From contig NZ_VCQU01000007.1 of assembly GCF_012932915.1 (NCBI RefSeq), forward strand, positions 62,001 to 126,000: a DNA stretch of 64,000 nucleotides, written 5' to 3'. Below, piece after piece: positions 49,068 through 58,262 of this stretch (within the stretch, counting starts at the first letter, position 1; each line of letters begins with the position of its first letter). This stretch comes from Antrihabitans stalactiti. GTDB lineage: Bacteria > Actinomycetota > Actinomycetes > Mycobacteriales > Mycobacteriaceae. The notes beneath the pieces were generated by a model. The model was not told where the DNA came from, did no database searches, and saw only the letters and a list, made by a program, of their open reading frames with translations. Position numbers and translations under genes: made by a program.

Positions 49068-50297
49068 CTACTCGCCACCGAGTCGGTCGGCCCGGGCGTT
49101 GAGGTAGCGCTGCTGCGGGAGGCTCATCGTCAACTTCGCCGCGGCGCGGTACGCGTTGCGAGCGGCGTCGAGGTCGCCGGACATTTCGTGCAAATGTGCA
49201 CGGACCGCGTGAAGCCGGTGGTCGTCCGCGAGACGTTCGTCGCCGGCGAGCAACTCCATCGCCGCGGCCGGACCGCTCGCCATGGCAACGGCGACAGCGT
49301 GATTCAACGCGACCATCGGGTTGTCGTCGATCTTCAGCAACAGACCGTAGAGGGCCACGATCTGCGGCCAGTCGGTCTCGTCGTAGCTCGGGGCCTCGTC
49401 GTGCAACGCGGCGATCGCGGCCTGCAGCTGGTACGGACCGGTCGGGCCGTGCGGCAGCGCCCCGGTGATCAGCGCGACGCCCTCGGCGATGTAGTCGGCG
49501 CTCCAGGCAGATCGGTCCTGCTCGGCCATCGGAATCAACGCACCGTCCGGACCCGTTCGAGACGGTCGTCGCGCATCGGTGAGCAGCATCAACGCGAGCA
49601 AACCCGCGACCTCGCCGTCGTCGGGGAGCAAACGAAAGACGATGCGGGTCAGCCGTATTGCCTCTGCCGACAACTCGACTCGGACCAAGTTGGGACCCGA
49701 CGTCGAGGCATAACCCTCGTTGAAGATCAGGTAGAGCACGTGCAGGACCGCGGCCAAACGGTCCGCGCGGTCGGCGTCGCGTGGCATGCCGAACGCCGTC
49801 CCGCTGGACTTGATCGTCTTCTTCGCCCGGCTGATTCGCCGGGTCATCGTCGCTTCGGGGACGAGAAATGCGCGGGCAATCTCCTCGGTCGTCAAGCCGC
49901 CGACTGCGCGAAGGGTCAGCGCGATCTGAGACGCGGCTGAAAGCGAAGGGTGGCAACACATGAACAACAGGATGAGCGTGTCGTCGGTCTGCGATCCGCC
50001 ACGGTCGGGGGCAGGAGCCAACCAGTCCTCCGGCAACACCCATTGCGCGACAGTGTCTTCGCGGCGTCGTCTGGCCTGCTCGTTACGCAGTAGATCGGTC
50101 AGTCGACGCGATGCAACGGTGATCAACCAGGCCCGCGGGTTGTCCGGGATGCCGTCGGCAGGCCACTGCTGCGACGCGGCCAACAGCGCTTCCTGGACTG
50201 CGTCTTCCGAGAGGTCGAAATGTCCGTAGCGTCTAACGAGAGCACCGAGGACCTGCGGCGCCGATTGGCGCAGCAGGTCCTCGATCGCAGTGGTCAT
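49068..50297 (-). CDS. ECF sigma factor of the ECF42 (DUF6596) type
   Basis: 409 residues. Sigma region 2 about 15-80 (VRRYGHFDLSEDAVQEALLAASQQWP), region 4 about 110-165 (LSAASQIALTLRAVGGLTTEEIARAFLVPEATMTRRISRAKK), then a long helical TPR-like C-terminal extension (about 180-405) with LHVLYLIFNEGYASTSG and GPYQLQAAIAALHDEAPSYDETDWPQIVALYGLL. This layout and the adjacent YCII gene identify ECF42; such factors lack a classical anti-sigma factor. Lies 2 nt after the YCII gene. Confidence 0.9.
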   Translation of the reverse strand: MTTAIEDLLRQSAPQVLGALVRRYGHFDLSEDAVQEALLAASQQWPADGIPDNPRAWLITVASRRLTDLLRNEQARRRREDTVAQWVLPEDWLAPAPDRGGSQTDDTLILLFMCCHPSLSAASQIALTLRAVGGLTTEEIARAFLVPEATMTRRISRAKKTIKSSGTAFGMPRDADRADRLAAVLHVLYLIFNEGYASTSGPNLVRVELSAEAIRLTRIVFRLLPDDGEVAGLLALMLLTDARRPSRTGPDGALIPMAEQDRSAWSADYIAEGVALITGALPHGPTGPYQLQAAIAALHDEAPSYDETDWPQIVALYGLLLKIDDNPMVALNHAVAVAMASGPAAAMELLAGDERLADDHRLHAVRAHLHEMSGDLDAARNAYRAAAKLTMSLPQQRYLNARADRLGGE

Positions 50298-50299
50298 TC

Positions 50300-50710
50300 T
50301 CAGACTTCGAATTCGCCCGGGTAATCCTCCAGCGGACGTACGTCGGCATAGGCGGACTCCGCAAGCCCTTCGGGCCCCGGGCAATTCCGGAGTTGTGCGG
50401 CGATTTCGGTTGCCCGATCGAAACTTTCGCACTCCACGACCCAATAGCCGGCGAGCACCTCTTGCGTCTCCGCATACGGACCGTCCGTGACGACGGCGGC
50501 TCGACCGCTCACCCGGCGAGTATGCACCGGCGCCGCAAGTCCGCGCGTTTCCACCAGCTCGCCGGACTCCTCCAACGACGCGTTGAACGCTGTCATGAAC
50601 GCGCCCATCGCGGCGAAATCTTCGGGCGTCCAGGCCGGCTTGTCGGTCGCCACCCCACCCATTCCGTCGTAGTCCTGCTGCGAGGCGTAGGTCAGGATCA
50701 TGTACTTCAC
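50300..50710 (-). CDS. YCII (DGPF) domain protein, ECF42 partner
   Basis: 136 residues of the YCII-related/DGPF family: KYMILTYAS at the start, VTDGPYAETQEVLAGYWVVECESFDRATEIAAQLR. GTG 50710 has AGGAG 7 nt upstream. In known ECF42 loci the YCII gene is the sigma factor's own target and possible signalling partner. Confidence 0.88.
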   Translation of the reverse strand: MKYMILTYASQQDYDGMGGVATDKPAWTPEDFAAMGAFMTAFNASLEESGELVETRGLAAPVHTRRVSGRAAVVTDGPYAETQEVLAGYWVVECESFDRATEIAAQLRNCPGPEGLAESAYADVRPLEDYPGEFEV

Positions 50711-50805
50711 TGGTCTTCTCCTTACTAGGTGGGCACCGCGTTGCGCCCTTTCAGCAGAGACGTCGGGACCGTCGCGACATTCCGGACATCGATCTCACAC
50801 CATTC

Positions 50806-52956
50806 TTATGCCTCGGCCATTCCGACCCGGGCATGCAACGCCTGAAGCGGTGCGGGTGCGTACCACGCCGCCTTGCCGAGCACCCGCATCGCGACCGGCA
50901 CCAGCACGCCACGGACCAGCGTCGCGTCGATCAGGATCGCTAACCCGGTTCCTAGGCCGAAGAACTGGATGAACCGAACATCGCTGATCACGAAGGCGAA
51001 GAAGCTTATCGAGATCAGTCCAGCAGCAGTGGTCACGAGCCGGCCGGTATGTGCCAGACCATGCTCGACGGCGTCACGGGTGGACGCTCCCCTATCGTGC
51101 ATCTCCTTGATCCGGCTGACGACGAACACTTCGTAGTCCATCGACAGCCCGAACGTGATGCAGAAGAGCAGCAGCAACATCGAGACATCGAGGGGCGCCG
51201 GGGTGAAACCGACCAGGTCGGCGAAGTGACCCTCCTGGTAGACGAACACCATGGCGCCGAGAGTTGCACCGAGACTCAGCGCATTCAGCACCAATGCACG
51301 CAGCGGCTGCACGACGCTGCCGGTGAAGACGAACAGCAGCACGAATGTGGTCAGAACGATCCAGCCGACCGCGAGCGGCAGTTTCGCGCCGATGGACGCC
51401 AAGGTGTCGTTGAGTTCCGCCGCCGACCCACCGATCAACGCGTGCGTACCAGTGGGCGCAGGTACAGCGCGGGCCTGCTCGACGAGGTCGCGTGCGGCCG
51501 TCGATGTCGCATCGAGGTCGGTCACGATCGACAGTCGCTGGGCGTCGGGTCGCGCGAACCGTACGTCGGCCGGCGAGGACACAGCCAGAGCACCGTTCGC
51601 GTAGGTTCCGACGCTCGATTCGACCATCGTGACGTGCGGCAACTGCGACAGCCGCGCCGCGTAGTCGGCGAGGGGTCCGGCGTCGACGCCGGACGTCGTG
51701 ACAACCGTCATCGCGTCGGAGTCACCACCGCTGAACTCCGACCGCAACACGTCGCCGACCTGACGAGCCTCCGAGGTGGTGGGCAGAACCCGGTCGTCGG
51801 GCATACCGAACTGCACATTGAGCAGCGGCGCGGCTGCGACCAGCAGCACCGCAACGACGGGTATTCCGGTCAGCAGCGGCCTGCGCATCGCGAATCCTGC
51901 TATCCGGCCCCACAATTGCGCCTCGTTGCCCTGGATTCCGCGGATGCCGGGAACCTTCAGCGCGTCGGCCTTCTCGCCCAAAACTGCGAGCAACGCGGGC
52001 AGCACGAACAAAGCGCCTACCGCGGAGATCAACACGACGCCCATCCCGGCATACGCGAACGACCGCAAGAAGTACGGCGGGAACACCACGAGGGCGGCCA
52101 AGGCCGCGGCGACCGTCGACGCACTGAAGGCGATTGTCCGTCCCGCGGTCGCCACAGCTTTCACGATTGCGGCGTTCGGTTGCGCACCGCCGGACCGCTC
52201 CTCCCGAAACCGGCTGACCAGGAGCAGTCCGTAGTCCATGGCAAGGCCGAGGCCCATTGCCGTGGTCATGTTGACTGCATAGATCGACACGTCGGTGAGC
52301 GAACCGAAGACGGACAGTTCGGCGAAGGTGCCCAGTATCGAGATTCCGCCGATGGACAGCGTCAGTAGTGCAGCGATCACATTTCCGAAGGCAAGGACCA
52401 ACAGTGCCAAGGTGAGTGGGATCGCGATGGCTTCGGCCAGCGTCAGATCCTTGGCGATCTGATCGCCGACGGCTGCGAACGTTGGTTGCTGTCCGCCGAA
52501 TTGGACCGAAATGGCAGGCCCGTCTCGTCGGTAGCTGTCGATGATGGCGTCGGGCTTCTGCTCGTCGTCCCGACTGCTCACCAGGATGATTGCCGAGTCA
52601 CCGTCGGCGGACTTCATCGCCGGTGCGTGCGTGTCGAAGTAGGAGACGACATCTCGCAGGCGGTCATCGGTTTGCAACTGACGAGTCAGTTGTTGGCCTG
52701 CGGTCGTTGCTGCCGCGCTGTCGACCGACCCATCGGCAGCCTTGACAAGCAGCACGAAATCGCTGTTCCCGCCGAACTTTTCGTCGAGGCGCTCCGCCGC
52801 GGCAGTTGATTCCGAGCTCGGATCGTCGAACCCGTGATCCTTGAGTTTGCCGAAGGCGCTCGCCGCGAGCACTCCCCCGCCGATCAGTGCGATGAGGCTG
52901 ACGACGAGCACCCACCGCGCCTGCCGCACCACGAATTCGCCAAGTCGTTGAAACAT
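50806..52956 (-). CDS. MMPL/RND-family transporter
   Basis: 716-residue membrane protein with two repeats, each a large extracytoplasmic loop followed by five or six helices. Motifs: GLAMDYGLLLVSRFREE (first repeat) and GLSMDYEVFVVSRIKEMHDRGAST (second), with the Asp-Tyr pair that carries protons in MmpL proteins. Shorter than the lipid exporters MmpL3 or MmpL8; closer to general MMPL efflux pumps. ATG 52956 has GGGAGG 7 nt upstream. Divergent from a TetR gene that probably represses it. Confidence 0.9.
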   Translation of the reverse strand: MFQRLGEFVVRQARWVLVVSLIALIGGGVLAASAFGKLKDHGFDDPSSESTAAAERLDEKFGGNSDFVLLVKAADGSVDSAAATTAGQQLTRQLQTDDRLRDVVSYFDTHAPAMKSADGDSAIILVSSRDDEQKPDAIIDSYRRDGPAISVQFGGQQPTFAAVGDQIAKDLTLAEAIAIPLTLALLVLAFGNVIAALLTLSIGGISILGTFAELSVFGSLTDVSIYAVNMTTAMGLGLAMDYGLLLVSRFREERSGGAQPNAAIVKAVATAGRTIAFSASTVAAALAALVVFPPYFLRSFAYAGMGVVLISAVGALFVLPALLAVLGEKADALKVPGIRGIQGNEAQLWGRIAGFAMRRPLLTGIPVVAVLLVAAAPLLNVQFGMPDDRVLPTTSEARQVGDVLRSEFSGGDSDAMTVVTTSGVDAGPLADYAARLSQLPHVTMVESSVGTYANGALAVSSPADVRFARPDAQRLSIVTDLDATSTAARDLVEQARAVPAPTGTHALIGGSAAELNDTLASIGAKLPLAVGWIVLTTFVLLFVFTGSVVQPLRALVLNALSLGATLGAMVFVYQEGHFADLVGFTPAPLDVSMLLLLFCITFGLSMDYEVFVVSRIKEMHDRGASTRDAVEHGLAHTGRLVTTAAGLISISFFAFVISDVRFIQFFGLGTGLAILIDATLVRGVLVPVAMRVLGKAAWYAPAPLQALHARVGMAEA

Positions 52957-52974
52957 TTCCAGGCCTCCCACCTA

Positions 52975-53037
52975 ATGTTGACATGCGTAAACTTTGCAGG
53001 TGTTAACTTGCCACGCAATGTGTACGGGTGTCAACAT
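52975..53037. promoter_or_regulatory. Divergent control region with nested inverted repeats (MMPL/TetR)
   Basis: Outer arms ATGTTGACA (52975-52983) and TGTCAACAT (53029-53037) are perfectly inverted. Inside lie ACATGCGT (52981-52988) and the near-complement ACGCAATGT (53013-53021), and GTAAAC / GTTAAC elements. Likely TetR binding and overlapping promoters. Confidence 0.55.
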
Positions 53038-53043
53038 CCTTTT

Positions 53044-53742
53044 GTGACCAGCGACGACGCAGCACCGAACCGCGACGCCTACCACCACGGCGACCTCCGC
53101 AACGCGCTGGTGGCTGCATCAGCGGAGCTCGCGGAGACGGGCGGACCCGACGCGGTAACGGTCCGAGCGGCGGCGCGGGCCGTAGGAGTGACGGCGACCG
53201 CGGCGTATCGCCACTTCGCCGGACGCGACGAACTCATCGCGGCAGCAAAGACGCAAGCCCTTGCAAGCCTCTTCGGCTCGATGCAAACATTTCTGAAATC
53301 GCTCGCACCGCAAGAAGATCCAGTCCAGGACGCCGTCGCACAGATGTACGCGATCGGCCAGGGGTACGTCCGGTTCGCCCTTGCCGAACGCGGGCTGTTC
53401 CGAACGGCGTTCTACGGCGACGAGCAGGTGGTCACCGAGGCGAAGGAACTCAGCGGCGGCGACTCCGCGTTCGAGATGTTGTCGCGATCACTGGACGACC
53501 TGGTCGCGGTCGGTTTCATGGACCCGCGGGATCGACCGGAGGCCGAGGTTGCGGCCTGGTCAATGGTGCACGGGCTCGCGATGCTCATGATCGACGGCCC
53601 CTTGCGCGGACTGGCTGAACCCGCACGCGCGGTGTTGATCCATCGAACCCTCGCCGCCAGCCTCCGCGGGTTCGCCGACGGACCCAATGCCGAGCCCGTC
53701 CGGTCGACCGATCCGCATGTGACGGGAGAGCCGCTCCGATAA
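53044..53742 (+). CDS. TetR-family transcriptional regulator of the MMPL gene
   Basis: 232 residues. Helix-turn-helix about 15-65: HHGDLRNALVAASAELAETGGPDAVTVRAAARAVGVTATAAYRHFAGRDELIAA. C-terminal TetR_C_33-like domain with EAEVAAWSMVHGLAMLMIDGPL. GTG 53044 used; an in-frame GTG 53020 falls within the operator region. Divergent from the transporter it likely represses. Confidence 0.87.
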   Translation: MTSDDAAPNRDAYHHGDLRNALVAASAELAETGGPDAVTVRAAARAVGVTATAAYRHFAGRDELIAAAKTQALASLFGSMQTFLKSLAPQEDPVQDAVAQMYAIGQGYVRFALAERGLFRTAFYGDEQVVTEAKELSGGDSAFEMLSRSLDDLVAVGFMDPRDRPEAEVAAWSMVHGLAMLMIDGPLRGLAEPARAVLIHRTLAASLRGFADGPNAEPVRSTDPHVTGEPLR

Positions 53743-53770
53743 TTGTGATACTGATGTTACAGAACTCGTT

Positions 53771-53776
53771 TACCGT
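53771..53776 (+). promoter_or_regulatory. -10 box of a leaderless promoter (YdcF-like gene)
   Basis: TACCGT, 6 nt, then ATG 53783. Confidence 0.55.
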
Positions 53777-53782
53777 GACGGA

Positions 53783-54640
53783 ATGCGACGCGTGTTAACC
53801 ATGGTATGGGCTGCCTCGGCAGTGGTTCTGTTGTCGACGGTGAATGCGCCGAGCGCATCCGCGAGTCCGGTCGAGCTGTACAACCAGGCCCAGGGGTCTT
53901 TCAAAGAGGGCGAGACCGACGACGGACTACGCAACCTCGACGAACTGCTCAAAGCAGCACCGACGGACGCAGATGCGCTGGCGCTGCAGGCGATCTGGGC
54001 CGATTTCGCGCGCGACGAGAAGGTCAAGGCACGTGCGTTGAGCGAACTCGACAAAGTCGCGCCCGACAAGGTGGCCGGCGTCGAACACGTCCTGGAAGCA
54101 ATCGCCGATGCCGCCGCGACCCCGCCGAACCCATTCCCCTCCCTGTTGGAACCGACGACCGCGATCGTCGTCCTGGGCTTCGGGCTCCTGCCCGACGGAG
54201 CACTGCGTCCCGAATTGGTCAGTCGCCTCCAAACCGCATCGCTGCAGGCGTTCGCAGCGCCCGACTCACCGATCATCGTGACCGGCGGCAATCCGCAGAA
54301 CGGCATCACCGAAGCCGAGGCCATGCAGAACTGGCTCGAGGAGCACGGCATCCCGTCGAGCCGCATTCATGCGGAGAAGAAGGCGAATTCGACGGTGCAG
54401 AATGCGTTGTTCTCCACCGAGATCATCGATTCGATCGGGGCCGACAGCGCGGTCCTTGTGACGTCGGCAAACCACGTGCGCCGCGCAACCGCCGACTTCA
54501 CGATCGCCGGAACCGAGGTCGTTGCCGCAATGGCGACGGTCAGCGGCATCCTCGGTCAACTCCCGCCGCTGGACAAGGAACAGCAGCTCGGGATGTACAC
54601 CGACGCAACCCGCGTCTTCGGCCTACCGGCCACCCGCTAG
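53783..54640 (+). CDS. YdcF/ElyC (DUF218) family exported protein
   Basis: 285 residues. Signal peptide (MRRVLTMVWAASAVVLL ... SASAS), a short TPR-like helical stretch (about 30-100, LYNQAQGSFKEGETDDGLRNLDELLKAAP), then the DUF218 domain: IVVLGFGLLPDGALRPELVSRLQTA, IIVTGGNPQNGITEAEAMQNWL, ANSTVQNALFSTEII and SANHVRRATADF. Family members act in cell envelope metabolism; the reaction is unclear. Ends in CTAG shared with the convergent SDR gene. Confidence 0.85.
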   Translation: MRRVLTMVWAASAVVLLSTVNAPSASASPVELYNQAQGSFKEGETDDGLRNLDELLKAAPTDADALALQAIWADFARDEKVKARALSELDKVAPDKVAGVEHVLEAIADAAATPPNPFPSLLEPTTAIVVLGFGLLPDGALRPELVSRLQTASLQAFAAPDSPIIVTGGNPQNGITEAEAMQNWLEEHGIPSSRIHAEKKANSTVQNALFSTEIIDSIGADSAVLVTSANHVRRATADFTIAGTEVVAAMATVSGILGQLPPLDKEQQLGMYTDATRVFGLPATR

Positions 54641-55548
54641 CGGTATCCCGTCACATCAGCCGGCTTGCCTGCATCCTGCACCTCGACCAGGTAACGCCAG
54701 CAATCCGGCTGGCTTCCATCGATATCGGTGAAGCCGTAGATCTTCGCCAACTCGCCGCTCGACACCGACTTCCCGTTCCACCGCGCCACGTCGGGGTCAG
54801 CCGCCAACGCCGCCACTGCGCGGCCCACGAACGCCGGACTTTCCGTGATCGCGAAATGCGGTTCCTTCTCGGTCGCGTCGAGCCAATTCGCCTCGGTGAC
54901 GCCGTACACGTCGAGCATCACCTCCGAGCGCAGCCAACCCGGGGTGAGCGACAGCGCCGTTGCGCCATGGGGCTGCAGTTCGTGCGCACGTGCGAACGCC
55001 ATCCGATTGACCGATGCTTTGGCGAGATCGTAGAAGAACGAGACGCGGTAGTTCTTCGAGTTGTATTCGTCGGTACCGTCGGTCATTTCGACGACCAGAC
55101 CACCGGGTGCGCGCAGCAGCAAGGGAATTGCGAAATGACTCGTGATGGCGTGCGTTTCGACGCTGAGCCGCAATACACGCAGACCGATGTCGAGCGTCGA
55201 TTCCCAGACCGTCTTGTTCCACTCCATCGTCGTGAGCCCGAATATGTCGTTGACCAGCACGTGCAGACAACCCTGCTCGTCGTCGATCCGCCGCACCAAC
55301 GCAGCGACCTCGTCGGGAACCAGATGATCGACTCGGACCGGGATTCCGTGCCCCCCGGCCTCGTCGACGAGAGCCGCAGTCTCCTCGATCGTTTCGGGAC
55401 GATCCATCTCCGATCGTGTCGAGCCACTGGTGCGACCTGTCACGTACACGGTCGCGCCTGCCTCCCCCAACGCCACCGCAGTCCCCCGACCTGCTCCTCG
55501 AGTGCCACCTGCAACCAACGCAACTTTGCCAGTGAGTGGTTTGTCCAT
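54637..55548 (-). CDS. Short-chain dehydrogenase/reductase
   Basis: 303-residue SDR: VALVAGGTRGAGRGTAVAL, VLVNDIFG in place of NNAG, and FFYDLAKASVNRMAF holding catalytic Tyr and Lys (YDLAK). Longer than classical SDRs with a C-terminal extension after LTPGWLRSEVM. Known in actinobacteria as a conserved 'SDR family oxidoreductase' of unknown substrate. ATG 55548 follows TACTTT by 7 nt. Confidence 0.87.
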   Translation of the reverse strand: MDKPLTGKVALVAGGTRGAGRGTAVALGEAGATVYVTGRTSGSTRSEMDRPETIEETAALVDEAGGHGIPVRVDHLVPDEVAALVRRIDDEQGCLHVLVNDIFGLTTMEWNKTVWESTLDIGLRVLRLSVETHAITSHFAIPLLLRAPGGLVVEMTDGTDEYNSKNYRVSFFYDLAKASVNRMAFARAHELQPHGATALSLTPGWLRSEVMLDVYGVTEANWLDATEKEPHFAITESPAFVGRAVAALAADPDVARWNGKSVSSGELAKIYGFTDIDGSQPDCWRYLVEVQDAGKPADVTGYR

Positions 55549-55555
55549 ATAACCG

Positions 55556-55561
55556 AAAGTA
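55556..55561 (-). promoter_or_regulatory. -10 box of a leaderless promoter (SDR gene)
   Basis: Minus strand TACTTT, 7 nt, then ATG at 55548. Confidence 0.55.
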
Positions 55562-55605
55562 CGTCGCGGGTCCGACATTTCTGACACGCCTGGCAGGATG
55601 GGCGA

Positions 55606-57474
55606 GTGGATCTCGCATTCGGTTTGGTCATTCTCGTCGCTGCCGCGGCGGCGCTGGCGACGGCCGCCCGACGCTTCGGCGTGTCGGAGCCGCTGGTTCT
55701 GACCATCGCTGGGGTCATCGGGTCGTACTTGTGGTTCGTGCCGGACATCGAGCTCGAACCCGAACTCATTCTGCTCGGCCTGCTGCCGCCGCTGCTCTAC
55801 ACGGCGGCGATCAAAACGTCGCTGGTCGACTTCAAGGCGAACAAGCGGGCAATCGGCTTGCTGTCGGTCGGGCTGGTGCTGTTCACGACGTTCGCGGTGG
55901 CGACGGTGGTGTGGCTGATTCTGCCTGTGCCATTTGCCGTCGCGGCAGCGCTGGGTGCAGTCGTGGCTCCGCCGGATGCGGTCGCAGCCACCGCAATTGC
56001 GCGCAAGATCGGTATGCCGCGCAAGATCGTCACAATCCTGGAAGGCGAATCGCTCTTCAACGATGCGACCGCGCTGGTCGCGCTTCGCACCGCCATCGCA
56101 GCATCGATGGGAACTGTGCATTGGTGGGACGCCGGTTGGGACTTCCTGAAGGCCGCGGGCGGCGGCACCCTGGTCGGCGTCATCGTGGCGTTCGGCCTGG
56201 CGATGTTGCGCCGCCGCATCACCGACCCGGTGCTGGATACGACGCTGTCCTTCCTGGCGCCGTTCGTCGCGTACCTGCCCGCCGAAAAGATCCATGCGTC
56301 CGGCGTCATCGCGGTTGTCGTCTGCGGGCTCATCCTCGGCCACGGCGCACCGGTGTGGCAGAGCGCTGCGTCGAGAATCGCCGAGCGGACCAACTGGCAA
56401 ACGATCCAGTTCATTCTCGAAAGCACCGTCTTTCTCATCATCGGCCTACAGGTGCGCAAGATCGTCGACGACGCATGGCACAGCGAACTCGACCACGGCC
56501 GCTTGATCTTCGCGTGCGTCGCTGTACTGCTGACGGTTGTGGTCGTCCGACCGCTCTGGGTCTTCCCGACCACATATGGACCGCGCAAGTTCGAACGGAT
56601 TCGCCGGGTCGACCCGGCACCGCCGTGGCAGTACCCGGCAGTCGTCTCGTGGGCGGGCATGCGTGGCGTGGTCACCCTTGCTGCGGTGTTCGTCATCCCC
56701 GCAGAGATAGCGCACGTCGACGTCTTGCGGTTGCTCGCGTTGGTTGTCGTGGGTGGCACCTTGCTGCTGCAGGGCACGTCGTTGCCGTGGTTGGTGCGAC
56801 TGTTGAAACTGCGCGGACCGAGTCATGCCGAGGATGCGCTCCAACAGGCCGGACTGTTGCAGAAGGCCGCCGACGCCGGACTTCGCGCACTCGACGAGCA
56901 CATCACGCCCGACACATCACCCGAAATCATCGAGAACCTGCGCAATCGGCTGGCCATGCGAACCAATGCGTCGTGGGAACGTCTCGGACCGATCGAATCG
57001 GAGTTGACCACGCCGAGTGAGGAATACCGCCGCCTACGACTGAAGATGCTGGCCGCGGAACGCGAAGTGGTTCTGCAGGTGCGCGATTCCGGCGTGCTCG
57101 ACCACGAGGTGCTGCAAAGCGTGATGGGGGTCCTCGACCTCGAAGAGTCGATGATCGACCGGTTGGACGAGGCCGAGGACAACTTGAAGACGGAATCGCT
57201 GACGGCAGGCGTTGCCGGCGGCTGCGATCATCTGGCGGACGCACCGGTCACCTGCGTGCCCGACAACCCTGGTCAGTGCCAGGAATGCATCGACGAAGGA
57301 CTCACGTGGGTGCACTTGCGCATGTGCCTGACGTGCGGTCACGTTGCCTGCTGCAATTCGTCACAAGGCAACCATGCGACAAAGCATTTCGAGAGCACGG
57401 AGCATCCCGTGATGCGAAGCGTCGAGCCCGGCGAAGAATGGCGTTGGTGCTACGTGGACAACCTGCTCGGCTGA
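55606..57474 (+). CDS. Na+/H+ antiporter (CPA1) with C-terminal UBP-type zinc finger
   Basis: 622 residues. Residues 1-400: CPA1/NhaP-type antiporter of about 12 helices, with AVVAPPDAVAATAIARKIG and LEGESLFNDATALVALR (the transport Asp-containing helices). Residues 400-530: cytoplasmic helical linker. Residues about 535-622: zf-UBP finger, with CDHLADAPVTCVPDNPGQCQECI as the first Cys group, then CLTCGHVACCNSS and HATKHFESTEHPVMRSVEPGEEWRWCYVD. The finger binds ubiquitin C-termini in eukaryotes; its bacterial role is unknown. GTG start. Confidence 0.9.
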   Translation: MDLAFGLVILVAAAAALATAARRFGVSEPLVLTIAGVIGSYLWFVPDIELEPELILLGLLPPLLYTAAIKTSLVDFKANKRAIGLLSVGLVLFTTFAVATVVWLILPVPFAVAAALGAVVAPPDAVAATAIARKIGMPRKIVTILEGESLFNDATALVALRTAIAASMGTVHWWDAGWDFLKAAGGGTLVGVIVAFGLAMLRRRITDPVLDTTLSFLAPFVAYLPAEKIHASGVIAVVVCGLILGHGAPVWQSAASRIAERTNWQTIQFILESTVFLIIGLQVRKIVDDAWHSELDHGRLIFACVAVLLTVVVVRPLWVFPTTYGPRKFERIRRVDPAPPWQYPAVVSWAGMRGVVTLAAVFVIPAEIAHVDVLRLLALVVVGGTLLLQGTSLPWLVRLLKLRGPSHAEDALQQAGLLQKAADAGLRALDEHITPDTSPEIIENLRNRLAMRTNASWERLGPIESELTTPSEEYRRLRLKMLAAEREVVLQVRDSGVLDHEVLQSVMGVLDLEESMIDRLDEAEDNLKTESLTAGVAGGCDHLADAPVTCVPDNPGQCQECIDEGLTWVHLRMCLTCGHVACCNSSQGNHATKHFESTEHPVMRSVEPGEEWRWCYVDNLLG

Positions 57475-58262
57475 TCCAGCCGGGGCGCAAGAACAGTCGC
57501 TACGACGGCAGTGGCGTCCAGCTCTTCGGACCGCGCAACTCGCGGCGCAAAGCCGTGCCCGGCAATGATGTCCACTGCCGTCGCTACCTGACGTTTGCTC
57601 GTCTCGAACAGCAGACTGGCACCTGGCGCCAGCCACTCACGTGCGCCTGACACCAATCGACGGGCGATGTCGAGTCCGTCGGCGCCGCCGTCGAGCGCAG
57701 ACCGGGGCTCGTAGGTCCGCGCCTCGGGCGGCATCGTCGCCACCGCGTCGGACGGCACGTACGGGACGTTTGCCACGAGGATGTTCACCCGCCCACGCAA
57801 CGATGCTGGCAGCGCATCGAACAGGTCGCCCTCATAGACTCGAGCACCGATATTTCGCCTCGCGCAGTGCACGGCGGCTGGATCGTTGTCGGCAGCATGC
57901 AGGTCGATACCGTTCAGCCGCGCCAGCAGCGCCGCCCCGACTGCGCCTGAGCCGCAGCACATATCGACGACGACTGCCCCGGTCGACGCCAAGGCCGCGG
58001 CTTCGTGAACGAGCAGTTCGGTGCGGCGGCGCGGGACGAAAACGCCTGGCTCGACGACGATTCGGCGACCGCAGAACTCTGCCCAGCCGAGGATCTGCTC
58101 CAGCGGCTCACCGCTGACCCGCTTTTGCACGAGGCGCGCCAGGTCTTCCGCCGACGTGGCCGCGTCGATGAGCAACCGCGCCTCGTCCTCGGCGAAAACG
58201 CAACCGGCATTGCGGAGCGTGCCCACAGTGGAGGCGTAGTCGGCAGTCACGCGATCCCGCAC
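57450..58262 (-). CDS. PrmC/HemK-like protein N5-glutamine methyltransferase
   Basis: 270 residues. PrmC-type N-terminal helical domain, VSGEPLEQILGWAEFCGRRIVVEPGVFVPRRRTELLV, SAM motif VVDMCCGSGAVGAALL and active-site NVPYVP where classical PrmC has NPPY. This fits the PrmC-related group that coexists with true PrmC. GTG 58262 overlaps the upstream gene by 16 nt. Confidence 0.85.
   Translation of the reverse strand: MRDRVTADYASTVGTLRNAGCVFAEDEARLLIDAATSAEDLARLVQKRVSGEPLEQILGWAEFCGRRIVVEPGVFVPRRRTELLVHEAAALASTGAVVVDMCCGSGAVGAALLARLNGIDLHAADNDPAAVHCARRNIGARVYEGDLFDALPASLRGRVNILVANVPYVPSDAVATMPPEARTYEPRSALDGGADGLDIARRLVSGAREWLAPGASLLFETSKRQVATAVDIIAGHGFAPRVARSEELDATAVVATVLAPRLDQPSRLST

Noticed and set aside
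53806-55584. A 592-codon plus-strand frame across YdcF and the SDR gene
   Set aside because: It is out of frame with YdcF and antisense to the SDR gene; both of those have complete domains. The translation is Arg-rich without motifs.
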